Shown piece by piece: positions 13,338-23,886 of a DNA stretch of 54,805 nucleotides. The stretch is from contig PDHQ01000238.1 of assembly GCA_003339415.1 (NCBI GenBank), positions 1 to 54,805 of the forward strand, in the 5' to 3' direction. How positions within the stretch are numbered: the stretch's first letter is position 1; every line of letters starts with the position of its first letter. Below the pieces are notes generated by a model. The model was not told where the DNA came from, searched no databases, and saw nothing but the letters and a program-made list of their open reading frames with translations. The translations under genes and the position numbers were made by a program. The stretch is from Ophiocordyceps camponoti-saundersi (nom. inval.) (taxonomy: Eukaryota > Ascomycota > Sordariomycetes > Hypocreales > Ophiocordycipitaceae).

Positions 13338-13821
13338 CGTGAGTTACGATGTTGTTCGCCCTACGGCGCGTTAAGGGAAGCTACTAGCATATCAACAGTA
13401 GTAGCAGCAGTAATAGTAATAGCACGCTCGCGTCATGTCGTTGCCCGGTCCGCTGTATCAGGAGCTGTCGTGATACTCGACAAGGTCCAAAAGCGGACGA
13501 GGCCGTATTTTGTGTTAGAATGAATGGCATGTCGTCACCGGCGGCGGAGATTTATGTTTGTATGTATGTACACACCAAGTACCAGGGAACGCCCCGATCG
13601 ATGAAGAGGGGTAAGAGGGCAGGCGCTAATTCGACCGCGTGACCTGCAACCCCAGACCCGGGGGGCGGAGAAGCAATCCGACGATCCATAGCCCGGATAC
13701 CTGTCGGGTACATGAGCCTGCATGCATCCGCTGACCTGACTACCGACATACCCTACGGTTCTTTATAGACACACCAAGAGACATGCACATGATGCTATAT
13801 CCATCAATCACACGCTTTCCC
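13338..13821. other. Intergenic region between CDF transporter and glycogenin
   Basis: 484 bp holding the glycogenin promoter and the CDF gene's 3' UTR; both genes are on the minus strand. There are short GTATGT repeats near 13555-13575. No gene is seen. Confidence 0.55.
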
Positions 13822-15051
13822 TCACATCTCCTTCAGATATCCGTGTTCCGGCTTGTGCGTCGTCTCGTAGTCGATGTGCACATATGCCCGCTCCACCTCA
13901 GGTAGACTCTCCAACTTGCATTGCAACCCTTCGGCCAGGTCGTGCGTCTCAACGAGCGTGCACAAGGGATCCATGACCACGTCCACCTCGACGATGAGCC
14001 TCGGTCCCGAATAATAGGCGCGCATCGTGTCCATCTCCCGGATAGATGGAGAGTGCGTCAGACAGACGTAAGTGAGATGCTGCTGCGTCTCGACAGACGG
14101 CACGACGCCTACCAGCAGCATGAACTCGCCAAAGGACGTGTGAAGCCAGATAGCCGAGATGACCAACGACAGTACGACGGCGCCCGCCGGGTCGATCCAC
14201 CACTCGAACTGCGCGCCCATCAACGCCGTCAAGACGCCGAAGCCATTGACGAACAGGTCGTTGCGGTGATCCTTCCAGAGAATCTTGACCTGGCTGTACC
14301 GGTCCTTGATGGACCAGCAGTACAGGAAGAGCCCGAGCTTGGTCGCGAAGGCGGCGCACACGGAGGCGATGGACGGCAGGTGAAAGTCCCTGTCTGTTCG
14401 TGTCTGCACGAGATCCTGCGTCGATAGAGCTATGATGACGAGCGAGACCGACGCCATTAGGAAGCAGAAGACGATGTTGCCGACCGTCTCGAGACGCGCC
14501 TTGCCGGCAGGAAACCGCAAGGGATCGACGCGCTTGATCGCCCGGTTGGACAGGATCAGTGCCAGGGAACTGAGGGGGTCGAAGATGGCGTCGACCATGG
14601 TCGCGAACAGTGATAGCGAGCCGGAAGAGATGGCCGCGTACACCTGGACGCCGGCGAGTACCACGTTGGCCGCCAGCGAGCCGTAGATGGCGATGCGGAA
14701 CTTGACCTGGTCGTCACCCTGTTCTCGGCGGGCATCGGCACGGTGCTCCTCGACCGGCTTGAGCATCCGCTCGATGGCCGCATTCTGCTTCTCGTAGAAG
14801 CCGCGCACTTTGCGGGCATTGCGTCGGGGACCGTCCTTGACAGCCGGACGAGAGCGCACGACGAGGCCTCCGAGCCTCTCGCGAATGGACTCGTTCTTGA
14901 TCCGGTCCAAGTCGGATCCGGACCTTATGCGGGACGCGAGATCATACGGATCCCTCTCGGCGCCGATTCTGTGTATGCTGCCATTCGGCTGGCTCTCGAC
15001 GTCTGTCGTCTGCGAGAGGATGCGCTCCAAGGGCACCATCGAGGCTCCCAT
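13822..15051 (-). CDS. Cation diffusion facilitator transporter, Mn-CDF type
   Basis: Membrane metal/H+ antiporter of the CDF family, 409 residues, with no intron within this frame. A hydrophilic, basic N-terminal domain (residues 1-116) is followed by about six transmembrane helices (about 119-315) and a soluble C-terminal domain (about 320-409) ending in acidic and His residues. The metal site reads DAIFD (D154, D158) in helix 2 and DHRND (D261, D265) in helix 5. Two DxxxD motifs are the signature of the Mn group, whereas Zn transporters have His in one or both. The substrate is inferred from this signature; the membrane (Golgi, vacuole or other) cannot be told. A further 5' exon is possible: a frame at 15287-15138 could join at 15064 in phase, but its branch site would be too close to the acceptor. 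Met at 15039 is an alternative start. Confidence 0.9.
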   Translation of the reverse strand: MGASMVPLERILSQTTDVESQPNGSIHRIGAERDPYDLASRIRSGSDLDRIKNESIRERLGGLVVRSRPAVKDGPRRNARKVRGFYEKQNAAIERMLKPVEEHRADARREQGDDQVKFRIAIYGSLAANVVLAGVQVYAAISSGSLSLFATMVDAIFDPLSSLALILSNRAIKRVDPLRFPAGKARLETVGNIVFCFLMASVSLVIIALSTQDLVQTRTDRDFHLPSIASVCAAFATKLGLFLYCWSIKDRYSQVKILWKDHRNDLFVNGFGVLTALMGAQFEWWIDPAGAVVLSLVISAIWLHTSFGEFMLLVGVVPSVETQQHLTYVCLTHSPSIREMDTMRAYYSGPRLIVEVDVVMDPLCTLVETHDLAEGLQCKLESLPEVERAYVHIDYETTHKPEHGYLKEM

Positions 15052-15430
15052 GGCACCGCCGCTGGTCAGAGTTGATGGATCACTCCGGCCGGCCTCGTGT
15101 GGTGTCTCGAGACTTTGCCACAGACCAACCTGTCAAGACGCGCAGTTGAGGTAGACACAGCTCGCTCTCGGAGCCGCTGCCGTTCCCTTAGCCGGGTAGT
15201 TATAGAGGACTGGAATTTCTGAGCCACCGTGGCAAGGCGGAGAAAGCTATGGTGATCTAAGTCTGCCTGTCTACTAGTCTTCATCACCAGGCCGATGCTC
15301 TTGAGACGGTTCCATCAAAAGGCTCAAAGAGATAGGGGGGGAGAGAGAGACACACACATACTCGTGGTTAAGCTTAGAGGAGCCGGCGCTCGAGGCGCAA
15401 GAGACAAGCAGTAGACGTCATGCCGTGCAT

Positions 15431-15470
<40 letters not shown>

Positions 15471-15900
15471 CCAGCGGGTTGCCAAGTGTCGAATGACGAT
15501 GATGAGACACTTCATCTCTAAAAGGTCGACCTAGTTTAAGCCAAGGCAACCGAGCATCTTCACAAGGTAGAAGCAAGAGCAGTTATACAAGGACAGCATC
15601 GTAAGCTGACAATCGAATCGAAGAAGCTGTAGTTCGATCCTGTTTGAGATCTGAGCATCGCATACATACATTCATATGTACATACATAGGCGGCCAGCTT
15701 CGTCACCGCGGGGATCGCGAGGTTGGAAGAACTGGAACAACAGCATACTTGGCCGGATAAGAACGCTGCTTAACCTGCTACTGGAAATACTGGATGAAAG
15801 ACAAACCTCTCTCAAGTGTTGCAGATGTCTCTCCAAAATAAGCCTCTTCTAGATATAACCAACTCAAGTGATGATGAAATCAACTCCAAACCCGACAACA
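15052..15900. other. Intergenic region with GA microsatellite
   Basis: 849 bp between the lipase 3' end and the CDF 5' end. It contains an (AG)n run at about 15433-15465 and ACATAC-type repeats near 15660-15690. No gene is supported, apart from a possible short upstream CDF exon. Confidence 0.5.
15433..15465. repeat. GA dinucleotide microsatellite
   Basis: About 16 AG units, nearly perfect, roughly 400 bp upstream of the CDF start codon. Read on the gene's own (minus) strand it is a CT-rich tract, as is common in fungal promoters. Confidence 0.9.
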
Positions 15901-16906
15901 TCACAGCTTCGCCTCCAGCTGCTCATCCTCCTTCTCCCCACACCGCTGCAGAATCCAATCCGCAACATCCTTCGTAAAGTCCTCCTTGCAATGATCAGAA
16001 TGCAACTGATGATACGCCCCGTCATACAGCTTCAACGTCTTATCCCCAACCGCATCCTGTCCCTCGACGAACTTAACAGCAGCATCACAGCTACAGATCC
16101 CATCTCCAGTCCCGTGCGTCAACAAGATGCTACGAACCTGCTTGCCAAACTTCACCCGACCAGAGGAAAGCATCTCCGTCCGATCCAGCATGGAAGCAAG
16201 CCCTTCCAACGTTCCCGTGTCGTGACATAGGGGATCGTCCCGCACTGACGCCACTACTTCCGCGTCTCGGGTCAGTAGCTCCGGCGTCACCACGTGCTTC
16301 ATCTGCTGACGCGGTAGTAAGCGACCGGCTAGCCTACCGGCGAAGATGGTGAGGCTGCTCGGCGCCGCGCCGGGCGAGAAGCCGACAAAGGGACTTTCGA
16401 GGATCCAACCTCGTACGCGACCGACCAGATCGGCGTACTTTTCATCCCCCGCGAGCGTCAGGATCTCTCCTCCGCCCATGGAGTGACCCATGACGAAGAC
16501 GGGCAGCCGGGACGCCGCCGTGCCCTCCGAGTCGGCCACGGAGAACTTGTCGCGTACAAAGGCCGCGACGTCGGCGACGACCTCGGAAGTCGGGCCCGTC
16601 AGCCCCTTTTGCCAAGGCTTGCTGACGCTTCGTCCCCAGCCTCGCTGGTCCCATGACAGGATTTGGATGCCGTGCTTGGCCAGCTGGGGGAAGAAGTCGT
16701 TGTATCGGTTGATGTGCTCGCTGAAGCCGTGGACGAAGACGAGCTTGGCCTTGACGGGGACGCCTTGGGGCTGCAATTCCGCCGCCGTCAGCACCACCGC
16801 GATCTTGTATGTACGTATGTATGTCTGGCATGTGTCTCACCGTCCAGGTCTTGGAGTAGTAGCTGGCACCGCCATGCTCGAACGTGGCTTCGTCGATGGT
16901 CGTCAT
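15901..16906 (-). CDS. Monoglyceride-lipase-like alpha/beta hydrolase (serine hydrolase S33)
   Basis: Predicted serine hydrolase resembling yeast Yju3 monoacylglycerol lipase, which releases fatty acid and glycerol from monoglycerides on lipid droplets or membranes (family knowledge). Two exons: 16906-16841 and 16770-15901, 311 residues. The join gives ...SKTWT|PQGVPVKAK..., and the intron ends TTGCAG. The oxyanion segment is FVHGFSEH; the nucleophile elbow is GHSMGG with Ser at about 119; the acid is probably the Asp in THGTGDG and the catalytic His lies in GAYHQLHSDH. No signal peptide or transmembrane helix is visible. Substrate specificity is inferred from family resemblance only. The minus strand carries the next gene upstream (ABC transporter) in the same direction. 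Confidence 0.9.
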
Positions 16907-17430
16907 GCTTGCCAATGAAGCTCTGTCCTGTCGAGGAGATGTGCTTCGAATTGGCCAGATTGGCTCATTCTCACGCCTTTTACTTCCTTCAGCTGAGCCA
17001 ACGGGCCGATCGGTCCGACGTTGGGTAGCCTTCGCCGCATTCAGCCTTTTCGGTATGTGAAAGGTTTATAGATAGTAGTTACTGGTTTGGGCTACTATTG
17101 GCTTCTTGACGCTTGAGGCAACCTTGGGGTCTCACTATAGTTCAGCGTCGCATTACACACCATCCTCAGTCTAATTCCGCACCCACTTGTTATTCATCTG
17201 TAGATGCGTCGCGGCCTGATGTATCGGCTTCTTATCCTTCAGGCCTCTTCCCCCTTCTCACCAAATCCCATACACGTTGGACTACCCCGTATCATACACA
17301 TTGGGAAACAACTGACCACTGGTTCATCATGAGAGGAGTTGTTCAGTCCAAGACAACCTTTGTCTCATGGGCCGACAAGAAACGACCATGACAAGTGCGT
17401 GGCCGGTTGGCTGGGCTGAAGGGGTAAGCT
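16907..17430. other. Intergenic region upstream of the lipase gene
   Basis: 524 bp between two minus-strand genes; presumed lipase promoter and ABC-transporter 3' UTR. I see no ORF with coding character and no repeats of note. Confidence 0.5.
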
Positions 17431-19809
17431 TCATCGCCGGCTCGTCTCGTCCTCAGGCCGTTGTGGCCGCTCCTTTTCCGCCTGCTTCTCTTCCGCCGCT
17501 TCTTCGTCTTCCAACTCATCCTCTTGTTCCATCTCCTCCGCCTCGGTGATGTGAGGGCCCGAGTCGGAGCTTCTCTTCTCCGGGACTTCCCCCCCGCTCA
17601 TCTGCCACTCCATCAGCTTGCTGAAAGCGCTATCGGGATCTGCCGCGAGCTTCGTATAGCTGCCAATCTCGGCAACTTTGCCCTCGGTGTTGAGGACAAT
17701 GATCTGGTCTGATCGCTTGATCGTCGAGAGCCGATGAGCGATCGAAATGGTCGTGTTGCGGCCGCGTAAGAGTCCAGCCAAGGCTTCGTTGACCAGCGTC
17801 TCCGATTCCGCATCGAGCGCCGACGTAGCCTCATCTAGAATCAGGATGTCTGGATCCTTGAGCAGAGCCCGGGCGATGGCGATTCGCTGTTTCTGCCCGC
17901 CCGATAGCTGGGAGCCTCTAGCACCGACTTGCGTTTCCAGCCCATCCGGAAGGTCGCTGATGAAATTGCAATTGGCTCGCCTGGCGGCGGAGACAATGTC
18001 CGTCCTCGGCGCCATGGGGTTTCCGTAGGCAATGTTCTCCGCGATACTTCCAGAGAAGAGCACAGGCTCCTGTGACACCACGCCGATGCGTCTCCTCAGC
18101 GACTTGACGTTCATGCTCGATATGTCTACGCCGTTGATGGTTATGGTACCAGACGTTGGCTTGTAAAACCTGAGCAGAAGAGAGGCCACAGTCGACTTGC
18201 CGCCCCCAGACGGCCCCACGACGCAGACGTTGCTTCCAGAGGGTATCTCGAAACTCAGCCCGTTGAATATCCTGACCGCTGGCCGCGTGGGATAGGCAAA
18301 GGAGACGTCGCTGAATCGGATTGGCCCCTGCGCCGAGACGACTCGGACGCCGACCGTCTGGTGAATGCCAGGCTTGCGATCCTGCAGCTCGAACAGCCGG
18401 CTGGCCGCGCCGACGCCCTTCATGAGTTCCGAGTAGAAGCCGGAGAGGCCAAACAGGCTGGAGCCGGCGAAGGCCGTGTACATCATAAAGGACGTGAGGT
18501 CGCCGATGGACATTTCGCCGGACCGCACAAAACTACCTCCAACGATGAGCATGGCCAGGATCGTCATGTTTCCCGCCCAGCCGGTGGAGGCGAAGAAAGT
18601 AGCCGCGGTGAGCGATTCCTTCTTACCAAGCGCAAAGATGCGTCGGATCTGTTCGTTGTAGCGTCCGACCTCCTGAACTTCTCCGACGAACGCCTGGCTC
18701 GTCTTGATGTTGCCCAAGCGCTCCTCGGCGATTTTGGTGAGCGTTCCTAGATTCTTCTGGAGGGCCCTGCTGATGTTTCTGATGGCTCGCCCGTAGAAGA
18801 ACGCCCCGATAGCGATGGGGGGAAACATGAGCAGCAACAGTCCGGTGAGCTTGGGGCTCGTCCAGACCATGATGGCGAATCCGGCCCCGCCACTGAAGAG
18901 GGATCGAAGTCCGTCGCTCAGGTTCTGCGTGACCGATTTCCCAACAATAACAGTGTCGGAGCTGAGGCGCGAAATGAGGTCGCCCACTCTGTTGGCGTCG
19001 AAAAACTCGGCGTCCTGAACATAGGTGCGTCTGTAAAGCTGGGATCGCAACCGGGCGACGACCCTTTCGCCCACAATGCGCAACAAGACTATACGTCCGT
19101 AGTTGGCCATGGCACCCAATGTTAGGATCGCACCCAGGCCGAAGAAGAACTGATTCAATGTCAGACCGAAGAGACGGGCACTGTCACCGTCACCGTCGCC
19201 TTTGGAAGCAAGGTCCAGGATCCGACCGACGGAGAAGGGGATGGACATGGTGACACTCGAGCCAATGACGAGAAAGAAGCAGGCCAAAGCCAACCATCGG
19301 ATCTCGGGGCGCGCCACTTTGACGAGCCTCCATATCTCCCCTAGACCAGCATTGCTCTGTGCCTTGCCTTCCTTGGAGAGCCGGGCGGATAAGTTGACTT
19401 GAGCAGCTTTTGCCGCCTTCTCGCTCTTCTTGAAATCCAAGCTCTCTTCGTCTCGGGGGGAAGCCAGTTCATCGGACTCGGTTTCTTGTTTATCTTCTGC
19501 GCTGGTCTTGATCTTCTCCAGGCCGCGCGAGCTATGAGAAAACCGCCGGAAGGCGCCCACGGCCAAGCCAAGCGGAGATGGACTCCCTGACCGCCCGAAC
19601 CGAAAAAGCGCGGCATCATCTCGGGAGCGGAGAAGAACTCTGGGCAGTGGTGAGAGCGCAGTCTGTTGCTCACGAGCTGATGTCGCGAAGAGGCATCGTA
19701 GCTGAGATAATTGAGCATTGTAACCGCGTGGGAAAACTCTGGCGGCCGTCACGGGGAGGCCTTCCACTACTTGGGTCAGCAGCGCTCGCCGCGCCGCGGC
19801 CGGTATCAT
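17431..19809 (-). CDS. mdl1: Mitochondrial ABC half-transporter, Mdl1/ABCB10-like
   Basis: A 792-residue half-size ABC exporter in one exon. Residues 1 to about 100 are rich in Arg, Ser and Ala and poor in acid, as in a mitochondrial presequence. The ABC transmembrane domain spans about 165-445. The nucleotide-binding domain has the core family motifs: Walker A GPSGGGKST (about 529-537), the signature LSGGQKQR (about 633-640), Walker B ILILDEATSALD (about 655) and the switch His in IAHRLST. The C terminus is highly acidic and ends in a charged tail. Homologues in the mitochondrial inner membrane export peptides or protect against oxidative stress; that role here is inferred. Homodimerisation is expected for a half-transporter. 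Confidence 0.93.
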   Translation of the reverse strand: MIPAAARRALLTQVVEGLPVTAARVFPRGYNAQLSQLRCLFATSAREQQTALSPLPRVLLRSRDDAALFRFGRSGSPSPLGLAVGAFRRFSHSSRGLEKIKTSAEDKQETESDELASPRDEESLDFKKSEKAAKAAQVNLSARLSKEGKAQSNAGLGEIWRLVKVARPEIRWLALACFFLVIGSSVTMSIPFSVGRILDLASKGDGDGDSARLFGLTLNQFFFGLGAILTLGAMANYGRIVLLRIVGERVVARLRSQLYRRTYVQDAEFFDANRVGDLISRLSSDTVIVGKSVTQNLSDGLRSLFSGGAGFAIMVWTSPKLTGLLLLMFPPIAIGAFFYGRAIRNISRALQKNLGTLTKIAEERLGNIKTSQAFVGEVQEVGRYNEQIRRIFALGKKESLTAATFFASTGWAGNMTILAMLIVGGSFVRSGEMSIGDLTSFMMYTAFAGSSLFGLSGFYSELMKGVGAASRLFELQDRKPGIHQTVGVRVVSAQGPIRFSDVSFAYPTRPAVRIFNGLSFEIPSGSNVCVVGPSGGGKSTVASLLLRFYKPTSGTITINGVDISSMNVKSLRRRIGVVSQEPVLFSGSIAENIAYGNPMAPRTDIVSAARRANCNFISDLPDGLETQVGARGSQLSGGQKQRIAIARALLKDPDILILDEATSALDAESETLVNEALAGLLRGRNTTISIAHRLSTIKRSDQIIVLNTEGKVAEIGSYTKLAADPDSAFSKLMEWQMSGGEVPEKRSSDSGPHITEAEEMEQEDELEDEEAAEEKQAEKERPQRPEDETSRR

Positions 19810-20570
19810 GTTAAAAGATTGGCGCGCTTTGTGGCGACGAGTCGACGAAGCATCCTCAGCCCATTCGAATGCGCTTCAATGGTAAGAAGCCTGGATGAGG
19901 AAAAGTAATCAATGAGAGAGGCTGAAAGGGCTGTAACAGAACTGCAGAGATGACGAAACCGCTCTTCGCTGCAGCAAATATTTCACCTGGTAGTATCAAG
20001 GGTCCAAAGCCTACATGTACTACCTAGTACCTACCAGTCGGGGTCGGACATCCGAGGTGCAGGCCGCTGTCGAGCTTAGTCATACGTGCGTGTCGACTAC
20101 GAGTCTACGAGGTACCGCGTAGAGGCACATCGGTACGGATAGTCGAGGCAGGTTTACTTTTGCGCGAGGCACAAGCCTCTATCTCTCTCTCTCTCTCTTG
20201 GGGCAGGGATGGTTCTTCACTGCTGTAATTGCGCATTCGACATGGTTCACCACTACAAGAAACATTCTGCAGATGCACGTGAACCAAACTCCATCAGAAG
20301 AAGCGTGGGAAACCGAAAGACACCAAAAAAGCCACTAGCACAGTCGACGACGCTTCCTCACATTATCAACCTGGCCTTCTTTCGACGGCCAAGGCCGCTT
20401 GCGAACACGCCGAGAATAATAACAGAGAAAATGAAACCCGATATGCCTCTTCCCGGTATTGACGGCCCTCCGCCGGTTGAAAGAGGCCAAATCGACACCT
20501 CAAAAGTCGGTGCAGATGCGTTCTCGTGAGTACTGATAAGGCGGGCAGTCAGGTTGAATGAAACAGCCCT
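19810..20570. other. Intergenic region, calmodulin 3' / ABC transporter 5'
   Basis: 761 bp. Likely ABC promoter and calmodulin 3' UTR. It contains TACCTAGTACCTACC near 20020 and GTACGGA at 20133. A 106-codon + strand frame (20209-20529) ends at a GTGAGT-like site but has no recognisable domain and runs into the calmodulin 3' end, so I do not call it. Confidence 0.5.
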
Positions 20571-21471
20571 TCACTTTTGCATCATGAGTTGGACAAACTC
20601 ATTGTCTTCATCGAGTCAGTGTTGGTCAGGAATGTGACGAAGGAAAAGGGCCTTACAGTCGATTCGGCCGTCACCATCTTGGTCAGCTTCGCGGATCATC
20701 TCGTCGACTTCATCGTCGGTAAGCTTCTCGCCGATTGACGTCATCACATGACGCAGTTCCGCAGCGGATATGAAGCCGTTGTTGTCACGGTCGAATACCT
20801 ATGCTGGTCAGCTACTTGATGCACCAAGAGTATCAGCGGAACTGACCTTGAAAGCTTCTCGAATCTCTTCCTCAGAATCGGTATCCTTCATCTTCCTGGC
20901 CATCATAGTCAAAAATTCTTTGCGATAGGGGTCAGATTTGGTCTCTACTGTGTGCAAGACGTTCAGACGAACCTGGAAAGTCGATGGTTCCGTTATTGTC
21001 GGCATCGACTTCGTTGATCATGTCTTGGAGCTCAGACTCTGAGGGGTTTTGGCCGAGGGAGCGCATGACGGTGCCCAGTTCTTTAGTGGTTATTTGGCCT
21101 ACGATGGCATCAGAAGTAGTCGCCGTTTGATGAGACGTGATTGTGACGAAAGGCATCATCGAGAATCGCGGACGCGGAAAGGTCGGGATGCGACTCACCA
21201 TCACCATCTTTATCCTAAATGATCGACGCATGTCAGCCGGCGATGACGGCAAGAGGCTTGGCCGCAGGTGCGGACTCACAAAAAGGGAGAATGCCTCCTT
21301 GAATTCGGACACCTGCTCTTCGGTGAGGGAATCTGCCTACGAGAGCGACGGGCGTCAGCTGTAATCGTCGCGGGACTGCGCGGTAAGTGGAGGGACGGGA
21401 GTTGGCGGCCTCGATCCGACACAGCAGCTTGACGGCTATGGACACACAGAGGGGGGAAGTAAACCTACCAT
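20571..21471 (-). CDS. cmdA: Calmodulin
   Basis: Ca2+ sensor that binds and switches kinases, calcineurin and other targets. Seven coding exons: 21471-21469, 21336-21280, 21214-21199, 21098-20973, 20917-20847, 20798-20657 and 20605-20571. They add to exactly 450 nt, 149 residues, the canonical calmodulin length. Four EF hands are seen, with loops [36 protein letters not shown] and [12 protein letters not shown]; the protein starts MADSLTEEQ and ends FVQLMMQK. Every loop keeps Asp at position 1 and Glu at position 12. The first coding exon is the ATG alone and the third is a 16-nt micro-exon. A 44-nt poly-G tract lies about 206 bp upstream of the ATG. Confidence 0.98.
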
Positions 21472-21676
21472 GGTGGAAGCACGAGCGACGAAGTTGTGAA
21501 GTTCAGTTGTGAGAGACTATGGTTCAGCACGCGATGGGTTGAGACTTGAGAGTGGGAAGCAGAAGGATGATGGCTTGCTTTGGTGGTTGGGAGCTTTTTC
21601 TCGGCGCAGCGGCGAGTCGTGTTCCGAATTTTAGAGGGCCTTGTCAGTTCTTACTTCTCAGAGGCTAGCTAATAAA

Positions 21677-21723
<47 letters not shown>

Positions 21724-22507
21724 AGGGGTCCGGTCCTGTGCCCCCCCTTCACCCTTCAGCACTGGGAACCCCACTCTCTCCCTTTTCATTCATCCCAAGC
21801 TTCCGGGCACCAACGTCCAAGGGTAAAAAGTATTTACCTACCTACCCACCTACTAGGTTGCTACGGTACGGCACGGATATAGAGGTGTGACGTGGTTTTA
21901 GATGGCCGATTTGCTTGGTTGGCGTTCCTCTTCACTAACAAGCTTCCCGGAATCTAGGTGGGTAGGTAACAGGCAAGAATCTCCTCAGCCCGTGCCCCCC
22001 AGCTCAGACCAGGCTTACGGTACCTGTGTATGTATGAGTGCCAATGTACTAATGTAAACAGCACGGATGCTATGAGAAAAAAAAGTATCCGTACTTGTGA
22101 CGGACAAGCCGCAAGTGATAAAGACCTGGTATTCCTGCATGAATGTGGTAGATGGTTGGACCAACCGCCCCTAACATCCGCCTTCGAGCGAGATAGCGAG
22201 CATTACGTATTAGCCTCAACCGCTGTCTCAATGCCGCTAGTGATCAATGCTTATGTCATGAGCCAGCCTTATTATCTAATCTGTCGGCCAACTGGCACTT
22301 CCAGGCTCAAAGGGCCGAAGGTGACGTGAAGAGCAATTAATCTTCGTCACTCCCTTTGAAGCAAGCCAACAATCTTCTCATCACGCCTAACCCTCAAATC
22401 CTCACCAGCCTGAGCCCTCTCGCGGAATTACAGCCGGTCCACCCCATCATCTAAATCCCGCGCATCCGTCGTGAGAGAACTGCGACAGCGCCTTCCATGC
22501 GTCCGCC
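21472..22507. promoter_or_regulatory. Divergent promoter region, calmodulin / Tlg2
   Basis: 1,036 bp between two start codons facing away from each other, so it must hold both promoters. It contains a 44-nt G run (21677-21720), TACCTACC repeats near 21835-21852, and TCCGTAC at 22088. A 99-codon + strand frame (22030-22329) has no coding look. No TATA box is assigned. Confidence 0.6.
21677..21720 (+). repeat. Poly-G tract, 44 nt
   Basis: An uninterrupted run of 44 G on the + strand, about 206 bp upstream of the calmodulin ATG, whose template strand carries the G. G-quadruplex potential is strong; the true length may differ. Confidence 0.9.
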
Positions 22508-23693
22508 ATGTGGCGAGACCGCACCAACCTGTCCGTCTCCGTCCTTGTCGGCTCAGCGGCTTACAAGCAACTGACTCGGCCGGAATTTCCAAAAGCTTCC
22601 TCTCCTACCGCCAGTCGTACGCGCACCATCCCACACAGCGGAGGAGGAGGACCGGAGCGGGCGGCGCGTCGGGCGCCTTTTCCGACGTCTACTCCGGTGC
22701 CAGTTCCGGCTATGGAGACGACGACCGCCGCCGTCTGCTCTCGGCCGGCGGTTTCGACGACGATGGCGACGCCGTCATCGAGATGGATCTGCTTCCGCCC
22801 CGCTGGGCCGACGTCTCGGACGAAGTCACCGACTTACTCGCCGAGATCGCCTCAAAAAGCCAGCGGCTAGAGAAGCTTCATCAGAAACACGTCTTGCCCA
22901 GATTCGAAGACGATGCCGCAAAGAAGATGGAGGAGGCGCAGATCGAGAAGCTCACCCAGGAAATCACAAAAGGCTTTCATGAGTGCCACCGATGCATCCA
23001 GCGCGTCGAGCAAATGGTCCGCGAGGCCAGGCAGTCAGGAGTCCTCAGTCGCGCGGAGGATACCATGGCGAGGAACATACAGATTTCCCTCGCTACCAAG
23101 GTTCAAGAGTCTAGCGCCGACTTTCGCAAGAAGCAGAGCGCATACCTCAAGAGTATGCTGCCATAGCCCGAACCCCTTCCTGACCCCCTTTTCCTCATGT
23201 CCTCCCTCTGCTCACGTTCTCTTGGCCAGAACTTCGCGACATGGGTGGCTTAGGAACCTTTAGCCCGGCCGAGCGGTCATCCACGCCACAGCCGGGCTCT
23301 CATTTGCGCCCTTCGCTGCAAGACTCTGATGCCGACAGAGTCTTCTCGCAGTCGACATTGCTCGCGGCCTCGGAACAGAAGATGCTGCACTCCAACGATG
23401 CTGCCATTGCGCAGAGAGAACACGAGATAGAAGATATTGCTCAAGGCATCATCGAGCTGTCCGACCTTTTTCGAGATCTGCAAACAATGGTCATAGATCA
23501 AGGAACAATGCTGGACAGAATCGATTATAACGTAGAACGGATGAACGAGGATGTCAAGGAAGCTGACAAGGAACTCAAGGTTGCGTCGGGATACCAGAGA
23601 AGAACGGCGAAGAGGAAAATCATCCTCCTGCTCATACTGCTAGTTGCCGGTCTCTTCATCCTTCTACTCATCAAGCCGAAAAAGCACGACTAA
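22508..23693 (+). CDS. tlg2: Tlg2/syntaxin-16-type t-SNARE
   Basis: Qa-SNARE of the trans-Golgi network and endosomes, needed for fusion of endosome-derived vesicles. Three exons: 22508-22530, 22596-23152 and 23230-23693, phase-consistent, 347 residues. The start MWRDRTNL joins LSYRQSYAHH across intron 1, which is the conserved Tlg2 N-terminal peptide that binds the SM protein Vps45 in yeast (established for the family). Then come the helical Habc domain (about 90-205), a SNARE motif (about 255-315) with the central Gln in DQGTMLDRIDYNVE, a basic patch and a single C-terminal membrane anchor (about 325-343) followed by KPKKHD. The 3' end converges with the PPR-like gene only 193 bp away. Confidence 0.95.
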
Positions 23694-23886
23694 TGATAAC
23701 TGACCTCGCACCGAATCCCCCGCGCCGGTCCATCGACTATCGATTGGTCATGTATAATGAAGACGTGTACTAATACAATGGGTTCCAGCTGGCCGATCTC
23801 TCGCCTTTGTCAAGATGTGTCTCGAAGCACAACACTGAAAGGCTTTGTCTTCTGCCGGTCCAGTCTGTGCGCCAGTCCATTTGTTC

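Noticed and set aside
20209..20529. 106-codon + strand frame ending at a GTGAGT-like site
   Set aside because: No domain; the following exon would have to lie inside the calmodulin gene on the opposite strand.
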